Below are positions 56,796 through 64,000 of a stretch of DNA of 64,000 nucleotides, in pieces; within the stretch, counting starts at the first letter, position 1; each line of letters starts with the position of its first letter. Location of the stretch: NCBI GenBank assembly GCA_009767595.1, contig VSDK01001179.1:219307-283306 (forward strand), given 5' to 3'. The DNA is from Symbiodinium kawagutii. Lineage: Eukaryota; Sar; Dinophyceae; Suessiales; Symbiodiniaceae. A program made the translations under genes and the position numbers. The notes under the pieces are model-generated. The model did not search any database, was not told the origin of the DNA, and worked only from the letters and a program-made list of their open reading frames with translations.

Positions 56796-57725
56796 CACGA
56801 GTCGGGACACGTACAAACTCTTCTCAGGCCCACCGAAAGCATAGAAAGTGTTTCACTCTCTTGAAATCCATGAACCATACGAAACAGAACATGGTTGGTA
56901 CTGGTGAAGCTGGTTAATGATGGTCGATAATAGCGGAAAATGACCAAAAATCACCAAACAAACAAATTGAATATCAACCCAGATACCTTAAATATCGATC
57001 CAGATACCTTGAATGTAACATCAATCCAAAGGAACTATAGCGGCTAGTTGACAGGTCAAATGGAACGACCAGGTTTCGATGCTGTGGCCCTCGTGGTCAT
57101 CTTTTGGATGCCTCGAGGAATCACCAGACTCGGGACTACATGACGCCTTTGAAACACTTTGAGTAGTGAAACATATCCTCATACCGTCCCCATTGATTCC
57201 CATTGTAGGCTGTAGTAGGCTGAACACGGCTGAACCAAGATGTACCAATGTGTATACACATATCAAACATATCATAGTTGATGCGAGACTCCAGGTGTAC
57301 CGATAGTAGCCATGGCTACTGTTGTCTTTGTCAATAATATTTTGTGCGAACTGCTCTGCTGGACTCATAGGACGGCGGAGATGGTCCTTCGTCCTGGTGG
57401 TGGTCCCAACAAAAGCGACAGGTGAGCCTACAACGGCATCAGGATACGAAAGTTCTGTGCTTAGGGGACAGTCTGACGTTGTATGTAGATTGACAATCTT
57501 GGAAAGCCTTGTCCCACTGGGTGCTTATAAATGTGACCGCGCCAACATCATGAACACATAATTGTACCTGAAAACCATGTGTGGGTGCAAAGTGCAGTGC
57601 GAGACAAATCCCCTTCTTTTCGTACCGCCGGAAGTCAGGGACAGCGACCAACTCCGACCTTGTCAAACATCGGAGTCGTTCTTAGCGAGGGCTATTGAAG
57701 ATGTTCCGGTCTTCGCACCTGGCAG

Positions 57726-58604
57726 TCAGGTGGAATGAGTGGCCGATTGCAGGCGTTGTGGGCCATAGACGCCTACGTCTTCTGCATGAGTTTCAGTGGC
57801 TGAGAGCAGTTGCACAAGGGCTTCAGATTCATCAATGCGGACAGCCGCTTCGGTGAGGATGCTAAATGCCTGTTGGTGCGGCATGGTACGTGCCAGTGTC
57901 CGAGCCTCTTCCAGCAGCTCTTTAACTCGAAGAAGGGTGGTACGGCTAACACGAGCCACTGTGGCTGGGTCACGCTCAACGGCACGAAAGCCAGCGGGCA
58001 AAGGTGGGGCTCCTGGTTGCACCCGAGCCACCGGCCGCAGCTCCATGTTCAGGTAGGTCCAGTTGCTAGAAACAGCAACGATATCATGCCGCTTTGGCAG
58101 CTGTCGCAGGCGCTCTCCATAATGAGCATCTATATGTATAGCCATGCGAGCAGCCGAGTTGTGACTGAAACCACTGACAGTGACCCCGCTTTCATGAACA
58201 AATACTACCCCTGTTGCCGTATCAAAGGGATGAAGTGCGCGAGACTTGCGAATGATTTTGAGGCCCTGATAGAGACGATCCGGGGTTTGGGGTCTGCCCC
58301 AACCATGTGGGGGTTGCATGTCATGCAAACTTCTGGCATCGTCCATCATGTAATGAAGGACATATCGCCGAATGCCTGTCTGTTGTCCAAACTTTAGTTG
58401 GCACTCGATACGTAGGAATGGAAACCCATCGCATAACGGGTGAAGAACTTCCGTGGCAGCAGGTGAGATGTCAAATTGCGTACTCTGCTCGCCAAACTCA
58501 AAGTTCCAGAGTGGTGGATCCCCATCTTCAAAGAGGCGGATCGGCTCTTCGGAGGCTGCTTGTACCTGCTCCATGGCTGCCAGATCACTGAGACAAGGTG
58601 CCAA
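57726..58604 (-). CDS. 292-aa protein, conserved with the 297-aa protein of cluster A
   Basis: Intronless; start 58604 (MAPCLSDLAAMEQ) or the in-frame ATG 11 codons in. Blocks shared with 25775-26668: RRYVLHYMMDD, GVVFVHESGVTVSGFSHNSA, and a C-terminal helical region (LRVKELLEEARTLARTMP ... LTEAAVRIDESEALVQLL), which is coiled-coil-prone. It is the gene directly upstream of the giant polyprotein here; in cluster A two other cistrons lie between. No known domain. Conserved neighbourhood with the 375-aa gene suggests a joint role. Confidence 0.65.
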   Translation of the reverse strand: MAPCLSDLAAMEQVQAASEEPIRLFEDGDPPLWNFEFGEQSTQFDISPAATEVLHPLCDGFPFLRIECQLKFGQQTGIRRYVLHYMMDDARSLHDMQPPHGWGRPQTPDRLYQGLKIIRKSRALHPFDTATGVVFVHESGVTVSGFSHNSAARMAIHIDAHYGERLRQLPKRHDIVAVSSNWTYLNMELRPVARVQPGAPPLPAGFRAVERDPATVARVSRTTLLRVKELLEEARTLARTMPHQQAFSILTEAAVRIDESEALVQLLSATETHAEDVGVYGPQRLQSATHST

Positions 58605-58695
58605 TGGGTAACTGAGTCACATTGATAGACATGCCAACATATACTGTGCAACTACGTCAAACCACAATGTGGAGACCACTGGATGTTTATTGGTA

Positions 58696-58734
58696 GGCAG
58701 GCAGAAGAGTGCCAAGTGGCTCTCAACTGCCAGC
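58696..58734 (-). promoter_or_regulatory. ACTT-loop hairpin
   Basis: Plus strand GGCAGGCAG-AA-GAGTGCC-AAGT-GGCTCTC-AA-CTGCC...; inner stem 6 bp with one T-T mismatch, outer stem 5 bp plus further pairs after an A-A mismatch. Homologous to 58864-58901. Confidence 0.8.
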
Positions 58735-58863
58735 ACACTTCACTTAGGTATCCCACTGTGAAAATTCTTCTAGTAGTTGGTCAGAAGCTGTTGACTGTTG
58801 CTGTAGGCAGTTGGAAGTTTTCCATCGAACCGGAACCTACTATACTTGACTGCTGATTACAAG

Positions 58864-58901
58864 GCAGGCAGAAGAGAACCAAGTGGTTCTCGACTGCCTG
58901 C
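58864..58901 (-). promoter_or_regulatory. ACTT-loop hairpin, 15 bp
   Basis: Plus strand GGCAGGCAG-AA-GAGAACC-AAGT-GGTTCTC-GA-CTGCCTGC. The inner 7 bp and outer 8 bp are perfect. Compared with 58696-58734, GAGTGCC/GGCTCTC becomes GAGAACC/GGTTCTC, with both arms changed. Confidence 0.88.
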
Positions 58902-59048
58902 TCTTGTGAGATGACATGTCACCCTTTGATGTCAAAAAGGCTGCAGAAACACATGCATCGTGAGAGAAATCGGCAGGTGTGTGGCCATGTTGGAAGGACA
59001 CAAAATCGCGGAATGTTATTGTTCAGTATCACCTGATCGCTCTTTTTC

Positions 59049-60176
59049 TCATGACCGCAACTGAGGCTGAAGCCGGTTGATGTGGTCTAGAGCAGCATCT
59101 AATAAAGCATTGATTTGCCCCACCGTTTCAGGGTGGGAACTAGCACCAGCCGAGTTGTAGAGCTCTCGTGCCTGCGAGATAGTGCTGGAGACAACTGTAA
59201 GCCGGTGGCTGAGGTAATCCAAGAGATATCCTCTCGAGGCAGTACCAGCTGTGGTACGCGGGAGGTGGATGCGAGCATTCGCAAACCGGTCCACTCGGTC
59301 GGGTTCTGGGGGCTCACGAGGTGGTACTGTGGATGAGGCAGCAATATTTTCCTCAGGAATAGTTGCCATATTCGGGCACAGGAGAGGGGTCATGGGGAAG
59401 TCAACTTGTTCGTAGGGTGTCTGAAAGTCACATCGATGCTCTAGGCTAGCGAACCAGGGCTGTTTAGAGAGTTGCCGTGCCAGAGCAGCTCGGATGGAGA
59501 GGTTCATGCCATAAACGAGTAGTCCACTTCGGTGTAGCAAATGGTGGTCATGCATGAGCGGAAAGACTTTGATGTTCTGCGCCCAATAGTAGTATGCATG
59601 AAGTGATCGAGGAACATATACTGGCCACCAGTCTGGCGCCTTCCTGTTATTGGTCTGAAACCCTTCGACCATCGAAATAATCTCGATTTTCTTCCCAGTC
59701 GATGGCGATTCAAGCAGGCTATGGTACACAGGCTGGCCATCCCACAAGAACAATTGGTAGGTGGGTAGCTCATTTGCTTTCTCCTCCAATTCCTGGAGAT
59801 CATCCAGGTGGCCGTGGTCACTCTCTGAGTCACTGGCTTCGACAGGTTCGTAGTCTGGGCTGAAGTCAACCTCGCGTGAGCCGCCTTCAGTGTCTGGCTT
59901 TGCCTGCGGAGTAGTAAGGGGAAGGCACCCTTGGGGATCAATGATCTCACTTTGATCCTCGCTCAGTTCGGACGGCGCAGTAGAAGGGGCTGCCACCGAC
60001 AACGAGGTAAACAGCTTGCGTCCTGGAGGCGCTGCCATGCTGCAAACGAGGATGGAGCTTTGCTGTGGTATTGTTGCATATGTATGTTGGCTGAGTGGTG
60101 AATTGATAGAAACAAGATGGGGCGGCCGGTGACTGTGCCAGCAAGTGCAGCACAGCCACCTGCACACAGTTATCAC
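59049..60176 (-). CDS. 375-aa protein, conserved with the 347-aa protein of cluster A
   Basis: The frame opens at 60176 but I prefer ATG 60038 (MAAPPGRKLFTSLSV), giving about 329 aa and leaving hairpin 60125-60163 in the leader. Acidic N-terminal third (SDSESDHGHLDDLQELEEK), a central region matching the 347-aa protein (HLLHRSGLLVYGMNLSIRAA), a Pro-rich linker (PPREPPEPDRVDR), and a C-terminal helix (INALLDAALDHINRLQPQ). The same architecture in cluster A supports homology despite low identity. No enzyme motif; structural or nucleoprotein role possible but unproven. Confidence 0.65.
   Translation of the reverse strand: MITVCRWLCCTCWHSHRPPHLVSINSPLSQHTYATIPQQSSILVCSMAAPPGRKLFTSLSVAAPSTAPSELSEDQSEIIDPQGCLPLTTPQAKPDTEGGSREVDFSPDYEPVEASDSESDHGHLDDLQELEEKANELPTYQLFLWDGQPVYHSLLESPSTGKKIEIISMVEGFQTNNRKAPDWWPVYVPRSLHAYYYWAQNIKVFPLMHDHHLLHRSGLLVYGMNLSIRAALARQLSKQPWFASLEHRCDFQTPYEQVDFPMTPLLCPNMATIPEENIAASSTVPPREPPEPDRVDRFANARIHLPRTTAGTASRGYLLDYLSHRLTVVSSTISQARELYNSAGASSHPETVGQINALLDAALDHINRLQPQLRS
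60125..60163 (-). promoter_or_regulatory. ACTT-loop hairpin
   Basis: Plus strand GGTGACTGTGCCAGC-AAGT-GCAGCACAGCCACC: arms GGTGACTGTG and CACAGCCACC pair with one A-C mismatch and a bulge. Confidence 0.8.
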
Positions 60177-60272
60177 TCAATAGCTGTCAAAATCAACACC
60201 TTATGACATGCAGAGTGATGATGCTATAATAGAAACTTAGCCTGTGTCGTGTGATATGGCTAAGTACAGACG

Positions 60273-60311
60273 GCGGGCAGCCGCGCCACCAAGTGCAGCA
60301 CGACCACCCGC
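60273..60311 (-). promoter_or_regulatory. ACTT-loop hairpin
   Basis: Plus strand GCGGGCAGCCGCGCCACC-AAGT-GCAGCACGACCACCCGC; outer GCGGG/CCCGC intact, inner part weaker. Apex resembles 60125-60163 and 61556-61594. Confidence 0.7.
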
Positions 60312-60694
60312 ACGCTACAGGTGTAATGAGTAATTGCTTACCACTCTGGGATTTGAGGAGTGTTGCAGTCCATGTCAGGTGGGTGACTATGCAGTGTGAC
60401 AACTCTTTCGAAGTGGCGGCCTACGCTTGAGCAGCTATTGCGGGCAAGAGGCACCTGAAAAGCACAAGCTAAGAGGCCAGATAAGCTCGACTCAGAAACC
60501 CCGAACACCCATTCATTACGAAACCCTTGTAGTGATTTGGGAAAGAGGACCATTTAGCTTTGAGTGCAACTAAAAACAACAGGGAAAACTCGGCCCCAGT
60601 CAAGTACACCTCCAGAAGGGGCAGACTCCCCAGCATTCCAGGGTAGACTGATTCTCGCCTCAAGTGCTTCTTTTCCATCGAAGCTTGTGCTTGC
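60312..60694 (-). other. Spacer, no gene seen
   Basis: Coding-strand CCGCAATAGCTGCTCAAG (about 60426-60443) ends like the DinoSL (GCTCAAG) and starts CCG; a weak relic candidate ahead of the 375-aa cistron. Confidence 0.35.
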
Positions 60695-61243
60695 TCAGAC
60701 ATCTTTACCTAGCCAGCTAGGCCGAGGTATATGAAGGTTGTGAGATACAACGGTTCGATCAGTCTCAAGCAGGACACTGAAATCAATTAGCCAGTGCCTC
60801 AGGTCATGCCTGTGCAGGATGCTTGTTTGCTCTTCCAGGCCAGTAACCAATTGCAGCAGACAGCCAAGATCATGATCAAGGGCGATTTGATCGTCAAAAG
60901 TTAGGTCACTTAAGGCTTGGTAGATGGTTCGAGGAGTCACCCCAGGATTGTACACCTCCAGGAGCGGAGCCGCTCCTGGAATGGCAACCGGGTTTGCAGG
61001 GTCGTGCGGTCGCAAGATTCCAGTGAGTGCGGCTTCCATGACGACATAGCCAAGTCGATGGCCCATAGTGTACGTGAGGGCGTTCATAGTGGCGCTCGCA
61101 GCCTTGGCTGCTGAAAAGAGGTGATCGTATGGAGCGTCATGCGCCATTTGCGGCCCGAGCCGGAGAAGTTGATTGAATAGTTTTTCTGCCAAGAGCTGAT
61201 ACTCAACCTCATTGTAGACTGCATGTAGACTGCTCAGGGCCAT
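60695..61243 (-). CDS. 182-aa protein, paralogue of the 187-aa protein
   Basis: Intronless; MALSSLHAVYNEVEYQLL start. Aligns with its upstream neighbour: LLAEKLFNQLL versus LLADRLANVLY, MGHRLGYVVMEAAL versus FGHRRGYVLLQAIL, LRHWLIDFSVLLETDR versus IRLWMQQLADLQRLLH. Mostly helical by composition, no cysteines in a pattern, no signal peptide, no known family. The GHR-x-GYV block is the signature of the pair. Tandem duplication within the cluster, now strongly diverged. Confidence 0.6.
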   Translation of the reverse strand: MALSSLHAVYNEVEYQLLAEKLFNQLLRLGPQMAHDAPYDHLFSAAKAASATMNALTYTMGHRLGYVVMEAALTGILRPHDPANPVAIPGAAPLLEVYNPGVTPRTIYQALSDLTFDDQIALDHDLGCLLQLVTGLEEQTSILHRHDLRHWLIDFSVLLETDRTVVSHNLHIPRPSWLGKDV

Positions 61244-61818
61244 GGCATGTCAGAAGGACAACACTGGAGGTCGAAGGGCGGGTGGAGGTTCATAAAACAA
61301 AAGGGATTGCGCGCACTCCTAATGGCGTACAGCCGAACCATAACTATCTTGAGGGTGTGATACGAAACATTGCAAAACATGCACGTTGCATCTTCATGCT
61401 GTCAAGCCAGTACCATCAAAGTATGTCTCTACAATGAGTTTAGCACTTGATTTAATGGAGTTGATGCAAACTCGCCTCAGTTGGATTGGCCACCGAGAGT
61501 ACCAGTTGTTTATGGCCGCATACGGTGTTCATCAGTAATTAACTAATCAAGAGAGGCGGGCAACCGTGTCAGCAAGTGCAACACGGCCACCCGCACACTA
61601 GGGGATGAGTAGGAAATGCCTAACCCGCTGAGCTTTGAGCAGCATGCACCTGTCAGTTTGATCAGTTGTGGCAGTGCTGTGTAATACTTCACTTGAGCGC
61701 TTGATCAGCTGATGCAAAGGAACACCACTCAAAGCGCAAGCACAAGATAGCACAGGCGATCTCTAAACAGGAACCCCGAGTGCAAGTGCGCTTCTTTTTC
61801 GCTCATCTAAGTTACTAC
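61244..61818 (-). other. Spacer with hairpin
   Basis: No gene. A strong ACTT-loop hairpin at 61556-61594. Coding-strand CAGCTGATCAAGCGCTCAAG (about 61691-61710) ends like DinoSL; weak candidate. Confidence 0.4.
61556..61594 (-). promoter_or_regulatory. ACTT-loop hairpin
   Basis: Plus strand GCGGG-CAA-CCGTGT-CA-GC-AAGT-GC-A-ACACGG-CCA-CCCGC: outer 5 bp, middle 6 bp and inner 2 bp all perfect, separated by small internal loops. Confidence 0.88.
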
Positions 61819-62382
61819 TCATCGTTTCTTCTGGTGTTCGTCAGCTTCATCATAGACAGGCGGAAAGAGTACACGCGGTCCATCTTGTGAGGCAGGGTGA
61901 GCATTTGGTGAGAAATGAAGGAGAAGGTAGTCATCGTCCACCTGTGCAGTGATGTCTCGTACCCAGTTTAGGGCAATTGGGTCATCAGCAGACTGTACAT
62001 ACTGCTCCAAGATATGCAATAGTCGCTGCAGGTCTGCGAGTTGCTGCATCCATAATCGGATGTCTCGGTGATGAAGGGTACAGACCTGCTGAAACAGGCT
62101 GGATTGTGGTGCATACGGGTTTCCCGCCTCGGCAACTGGGCTCGCGGCAATCTGAGCATGTTGATACGAAGTAATAGGCCTCATCGCACTTCGAAGGATT
62201 GCTTGCAAGAGGACGTATCCTCTACGGTGTCCAAAACACTGTGTGGTATCATTCATTTTGTTGACAGCAGTTGACGCTGCACTCATGATGCGATGCCCAT
62301 TGTCGTCTCCATCGCGACGGTGGCTATAAAGCACATTTGCCAGCCGGTCTGCGAGTAGCTGCTCATCATTTGCAGCCGCCAT
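61819..62382 (-). CDS. 187-aa protein, paralogue of the 182-aa protein
   Basis: Intronless; MAAANDEQLLADRLANVLY start. Shares GHR-x-GYV and helical blocks with the 182-aa protein downstream. The C-terminus is charged (YDEADEHQKKR). A perfect-looking hairpin (62484-62517) stands about 100 nt before the ATG. Function unknown. Confidence 0.6.
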   Translation of the reverse strand: MAAANDEQLLADRLANVLYSHRRDGDDNGHRIMSAASTAVNKMNDTTQCFGHRRGYVLLQAILRSAMRPITSYQHAQIAASPVAEAGNPYAPQSSLFQQVCTLHHRDIRLWMQQLADLQRLLHILEQYVQSADDPIALNWVRDITAQVDDDYLLLHFSPNAHPASQDGPRVLFPPVYDEADEHQKKR

Positions 62383-62483
62383 GGCTGATGATCAATGGTG
62401 AGGATATGATCAGGCACAACCAGGTATCAAAATTGCGGTGCGATAACAAGATGAGATGTTAGGAGTGTTTCCTGATTGGGATA

Positions 62484-62517
62484 GGGCGGACGATCCCCAA
62501 GTGGGAATCGACCGCCC
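62484..62517 (-). promoter_or_regulatory. ACTT-loop hairpin, 15-bp arms
   Basis: Plus strand GGGCGGACGATCCCC-AAGT-GGGAATCGACCGCCC: 15-base arms with one A-A mismatch and one C-A mismatch, AAGT loop (ACTT on the coding strand). Confidence 0.88.
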
Positions 62518-62697
62518 AGGTCCCTTGCCCGTACCATGGTGCATGCATATGAGATTATGGTTCATCCCTATGTTCATATCCAAGTCACAGTTGTTTGAGC
62601 CAGTGAAAATACAGCAATTCAAACATGGTGCGATGACGTGCAATACGGTCTTAATGATCGCTTCGGTCGGGCCCCTTTTTCTTGGTCTGATTCGCAC

Positions 62698-63936
62698 TCA
62701 GGATCGAGAACTACTCGCTTCGACCATGCTGCCAGGATCATCAGTCGCACACGTTGCACAAACACAGCTGGTGCAGTCGTGGTCACTTCGAAGAGTGCAG
62801 TTTGTGATGCAGCCCCTGTCATAGCAGTCCAAGCATTTGTAAGAGCACCTGGCAACACTACCCCGCCACCTGAGGGGGAAAGACAGGTCTGGATCTTCGC
62901 TTTGTGTGCGTAGGCAGGGAAGACAGATATGATAATGGCCTGGCAGCTTTTTGCACTGTCGGGCGTGACAGACGTCACAGGGTCTAGGACAACGCCCGGA
63001 GCTTGCTTGTTGTGAGGTAGTGGCCAGAAAGGCCTGATACAAGGTCGCCACCGAGCCAGTTGCAACTTGGAGCCAATTTTGACATCGTCCATCTGGGAGC
63101 TCAAGCTGGGCTTTGAACGTAATGAGCAAGTGGAGTGTGTGAAGATGTCCACGGCCTGAGGCAAAGAAAAGAGCCGTTTCACGACCAGCCCACCATGGGT
63201 CTTGATGTTCTTCACGTGAGACCCTCCACGCAGGGAGTGGAGGAGCTTGAGAGTTGAGATCAGCGCCAAATTCAAGGAGTCGACGAGCAATTGATGTGCG
63301 GCCATAGAAAGCAGCCATGTGAAGGGGTATGTAGGTGGAGTCATCTTGTGCATTGACATCAGCCTGGCCTTTACACAGCTCATCTACAATGTCATAGCGA
63401 GTGGACTCCAGAATTCTTGTGCGAATGGCAAGTGATAGCGGTGAGGAACCGTGGCAATCAAGCAGGTTGGGGTCACTGTGAGAGTCCATGAGAAGGGTGA
63501 CCAGCTCTCTAAGTTGGATATCCTCCAGCCGTGCCTGCCGGTCCAGAGCCACGTGCAATCCTGTGCGCCATTGAGTCCGATGTTCGGGTCAACCAATCGC
63601 TCGAGCATCTGGGCTCACGAGTCCACGTGAGGAGGCAACAATGAAGCGATCAGCTTCCACTACAGTGTGGGGATGGTAATCGTTGACAATGTACGTGACT
63701 GTTGTGTCCCCAGGGACGGTTTCATGGTGCTCCAGCGGATGAGTATCGCCATCTTTGACGATAGACAGCTGCTGAGAAGCTGGCCTGACCCCAAAAGTGC
63801 CTGAGGAGATGAGGTCAATGATGTTCCTGACAGTAGGGCAGCGGGCATCATCTTCAGTATCTTTATGGACTCGGAGAAGAACCGCCCCTGAGAGCGATGC
63901 AATGGTGATCATGGCTGCGTGGCGAGAGGAGTGCAA
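62698..63936 (-). CDS. Ubiquitin-like plus ankyrin-repeat protein with Cys-rich tail; one in-frame TGA
   Basis: The frame from 63936 (likely start ATG 63912, MITIASLSGAVLL) runs to a TGA at 63591-63589 and resumes in the same frame, so I read one gene of about 400 codons. Part 1: about 75 residues with a ubiquitin-like pattern (VRNIIDLISSGTFGVRPASQ, LEHHETVPGDTTVTYIV), a common N-terminus of dinoflagellate ankyrin proteins. Part 2: ankyrin repeats (RTGLHVALDRQARLEDIQ; CHGSSPLSLAIRTRILES; YIPLHMAAFYGRTSIARRLL; TALFFASGRGHLHTLHLLI). Part 3: Cys-rich tail (CDVCHARQCKKLPGHYHICL ... CLDCYDRGCITNC ... CTSCVCATC), probable zinc binding. Intronless, unlike the ankyrin gene at 1772-3722. The TGA is a nonsense change or readthrough site; the copy may be a pseudogene or a captured host cDNA. 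Upstream sequence is near the window end. Confidence 0.6.
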
Positions 63937-64000
63937 AATGGTGCCCAGTTAGTACCGCTTGTATGCTGATATTATACCTTTAGGTCGTGTACATGAGTGT

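Larger units (their letters stand above)
56134..57725 (-). promoter_or_regulatory. Leader of the cluster B polyprotein
   Basis: About 1.6 kb without a supported gene. In coding direction: unremarkable sequence, a DinoSL relic (56775-56795), then three ACTT-loop hairpins, then the ATG. A near-duplicate ATCGATCCAGATACCTTGAA / CAACCCAGATACCTTAAA lies at about 56975-57015. Confidence 0.55.
58605..59048 (-). other. Leader of the 292-aa cistron
   Basis: No gene; two strong ACTT-loop hairpins (listed separately) about 90 and 260 nt before the ATG. No clear DinoSL relic. Confidence 0.5.

Noticed and set aside
62619-63383. 254-aa minus-strand ORF overlapping the ankyrin gene
   Set aside because: Shadow frame of the Ubl-ankyrin gene; the ankyrin motifs are in the other frame.
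1-64000. CRISPR array, tRNA, rRNA, bacterial operon or plasmid reading
   Set aside because: No regular spacer repeats, no tRNA cloverleaf noticed, no Shine-Dalgarno pattern; spliced exons and DinoSL relics indicate a dinoflagellate nucleus.

Overview
The window looks like nuclear DNA of a dinoflagellate, most likely Symbiodiniaceae or a relative. Reasons: degenerate copies of the 22-nt dinoflagellate spliced leader (DinoSL, 3' part GTAGCCATTTTGGCTCAAG) at several places, a spliced ankyrin gene with GC as well as GT donors, a LINE-type retrotransposon whose first ORF carries a DNMT3-like cytosine methyltransferase (a combination known from Symbiodinium-type genomes), and long intronless, one-direction gene arrays. 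There are no bacterial operon signals, tRNAs, rRNAs or CRISPR arrays that I can see. One 303-N assembly gap lies at 14059-14361.

Layout. 1-1750: minisatellite and AT-rich repeats. 1772-3722 (-): an ankyrin gene in which each of six exons is one repeat. 3730-12.2 kb: a mosaic of segmental duplications (A-B-A'-C-B'-C', then a 1.2-kb tandem duplication), a patch of tiny ACTT-loop hairpins, and plus-strand remnants of a helicase polyprotein. 12.33-12.50 kb (+): a DinoSL relic, two hairpins and the first codons of that polyprotein. 12.85-13.69 kb (-): a stray copy of the 5' leader of the DNMT-LINE. 13.8-30.1 kb (-), 'cluster A': cistrons of 115, 103, 347, 297, about 425-464 and 216 aa, then a ~2,650-aa polyprotein (GT8-like glycosyltransferase region, GxSxG hydrolase-like region, SF1 helicase). 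30.1-45.24 kb (-): the DNMT-LINE, with a 5' DinoSL relic, four hairpins, ORF1 (2,649 aa, DNMT3-like), ORF2 (EN-RT-Zn-RNase H with one in-frame TAG) and ORF3 (unknown). 45.24-45.84 kb (+): a broken N-terminal piece of the helicase polyprotein, head to head with the LINE. 45.8-48.0 kb: repeats. 48.0-64.0 kb (-), 'cluster B': a Ubl-ankyrin gene with an in-frame TGA, two paralogous 187/182-aa proteins, a 375-aa and a 292-aa protein, and a second 2,605-aa helicase polyprotein.

Main result. Clusters A and B share a conserved gene order: 347/375-aa protein, 297/292-aa protein, giant GT/hydrolase/helicase polyprotein. The copies are strongly diverged, so this is a retained module rather than a recent duplication. 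Cistrons in both clusters are preceded by short RNA-type hairpins whose stems change sequence but keep pairing. In cluster A and the DNMT-LINE the coding-strand loop is ACAG (stems TGCCT/AGGTA, TGCTT/AAGTA, TGCTC/GAGTA, CGCTT/AAGTG). In cluster B the loop is ACTT. At four cluster-A-type starts the hairpin ends 18-23 nt before the ATG. DinoSL relics lie just upstream of several hairpins. This fits a multi-cistron retroelement whose units were trans-spliced and re-integrated, with the hairpin as a conserved leader element. Whether the DNMT-LINE and cluster A form one ~31-kb element or two adjacent ones cannot be settled from this window.

Limits: all homologies were judged by eye. The hairpins are visible base by base. 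Domain names rest on motifs, and protein functions outside the DNMT, EN/RT/RNase H, helicase and ankyrin regions are tentative.
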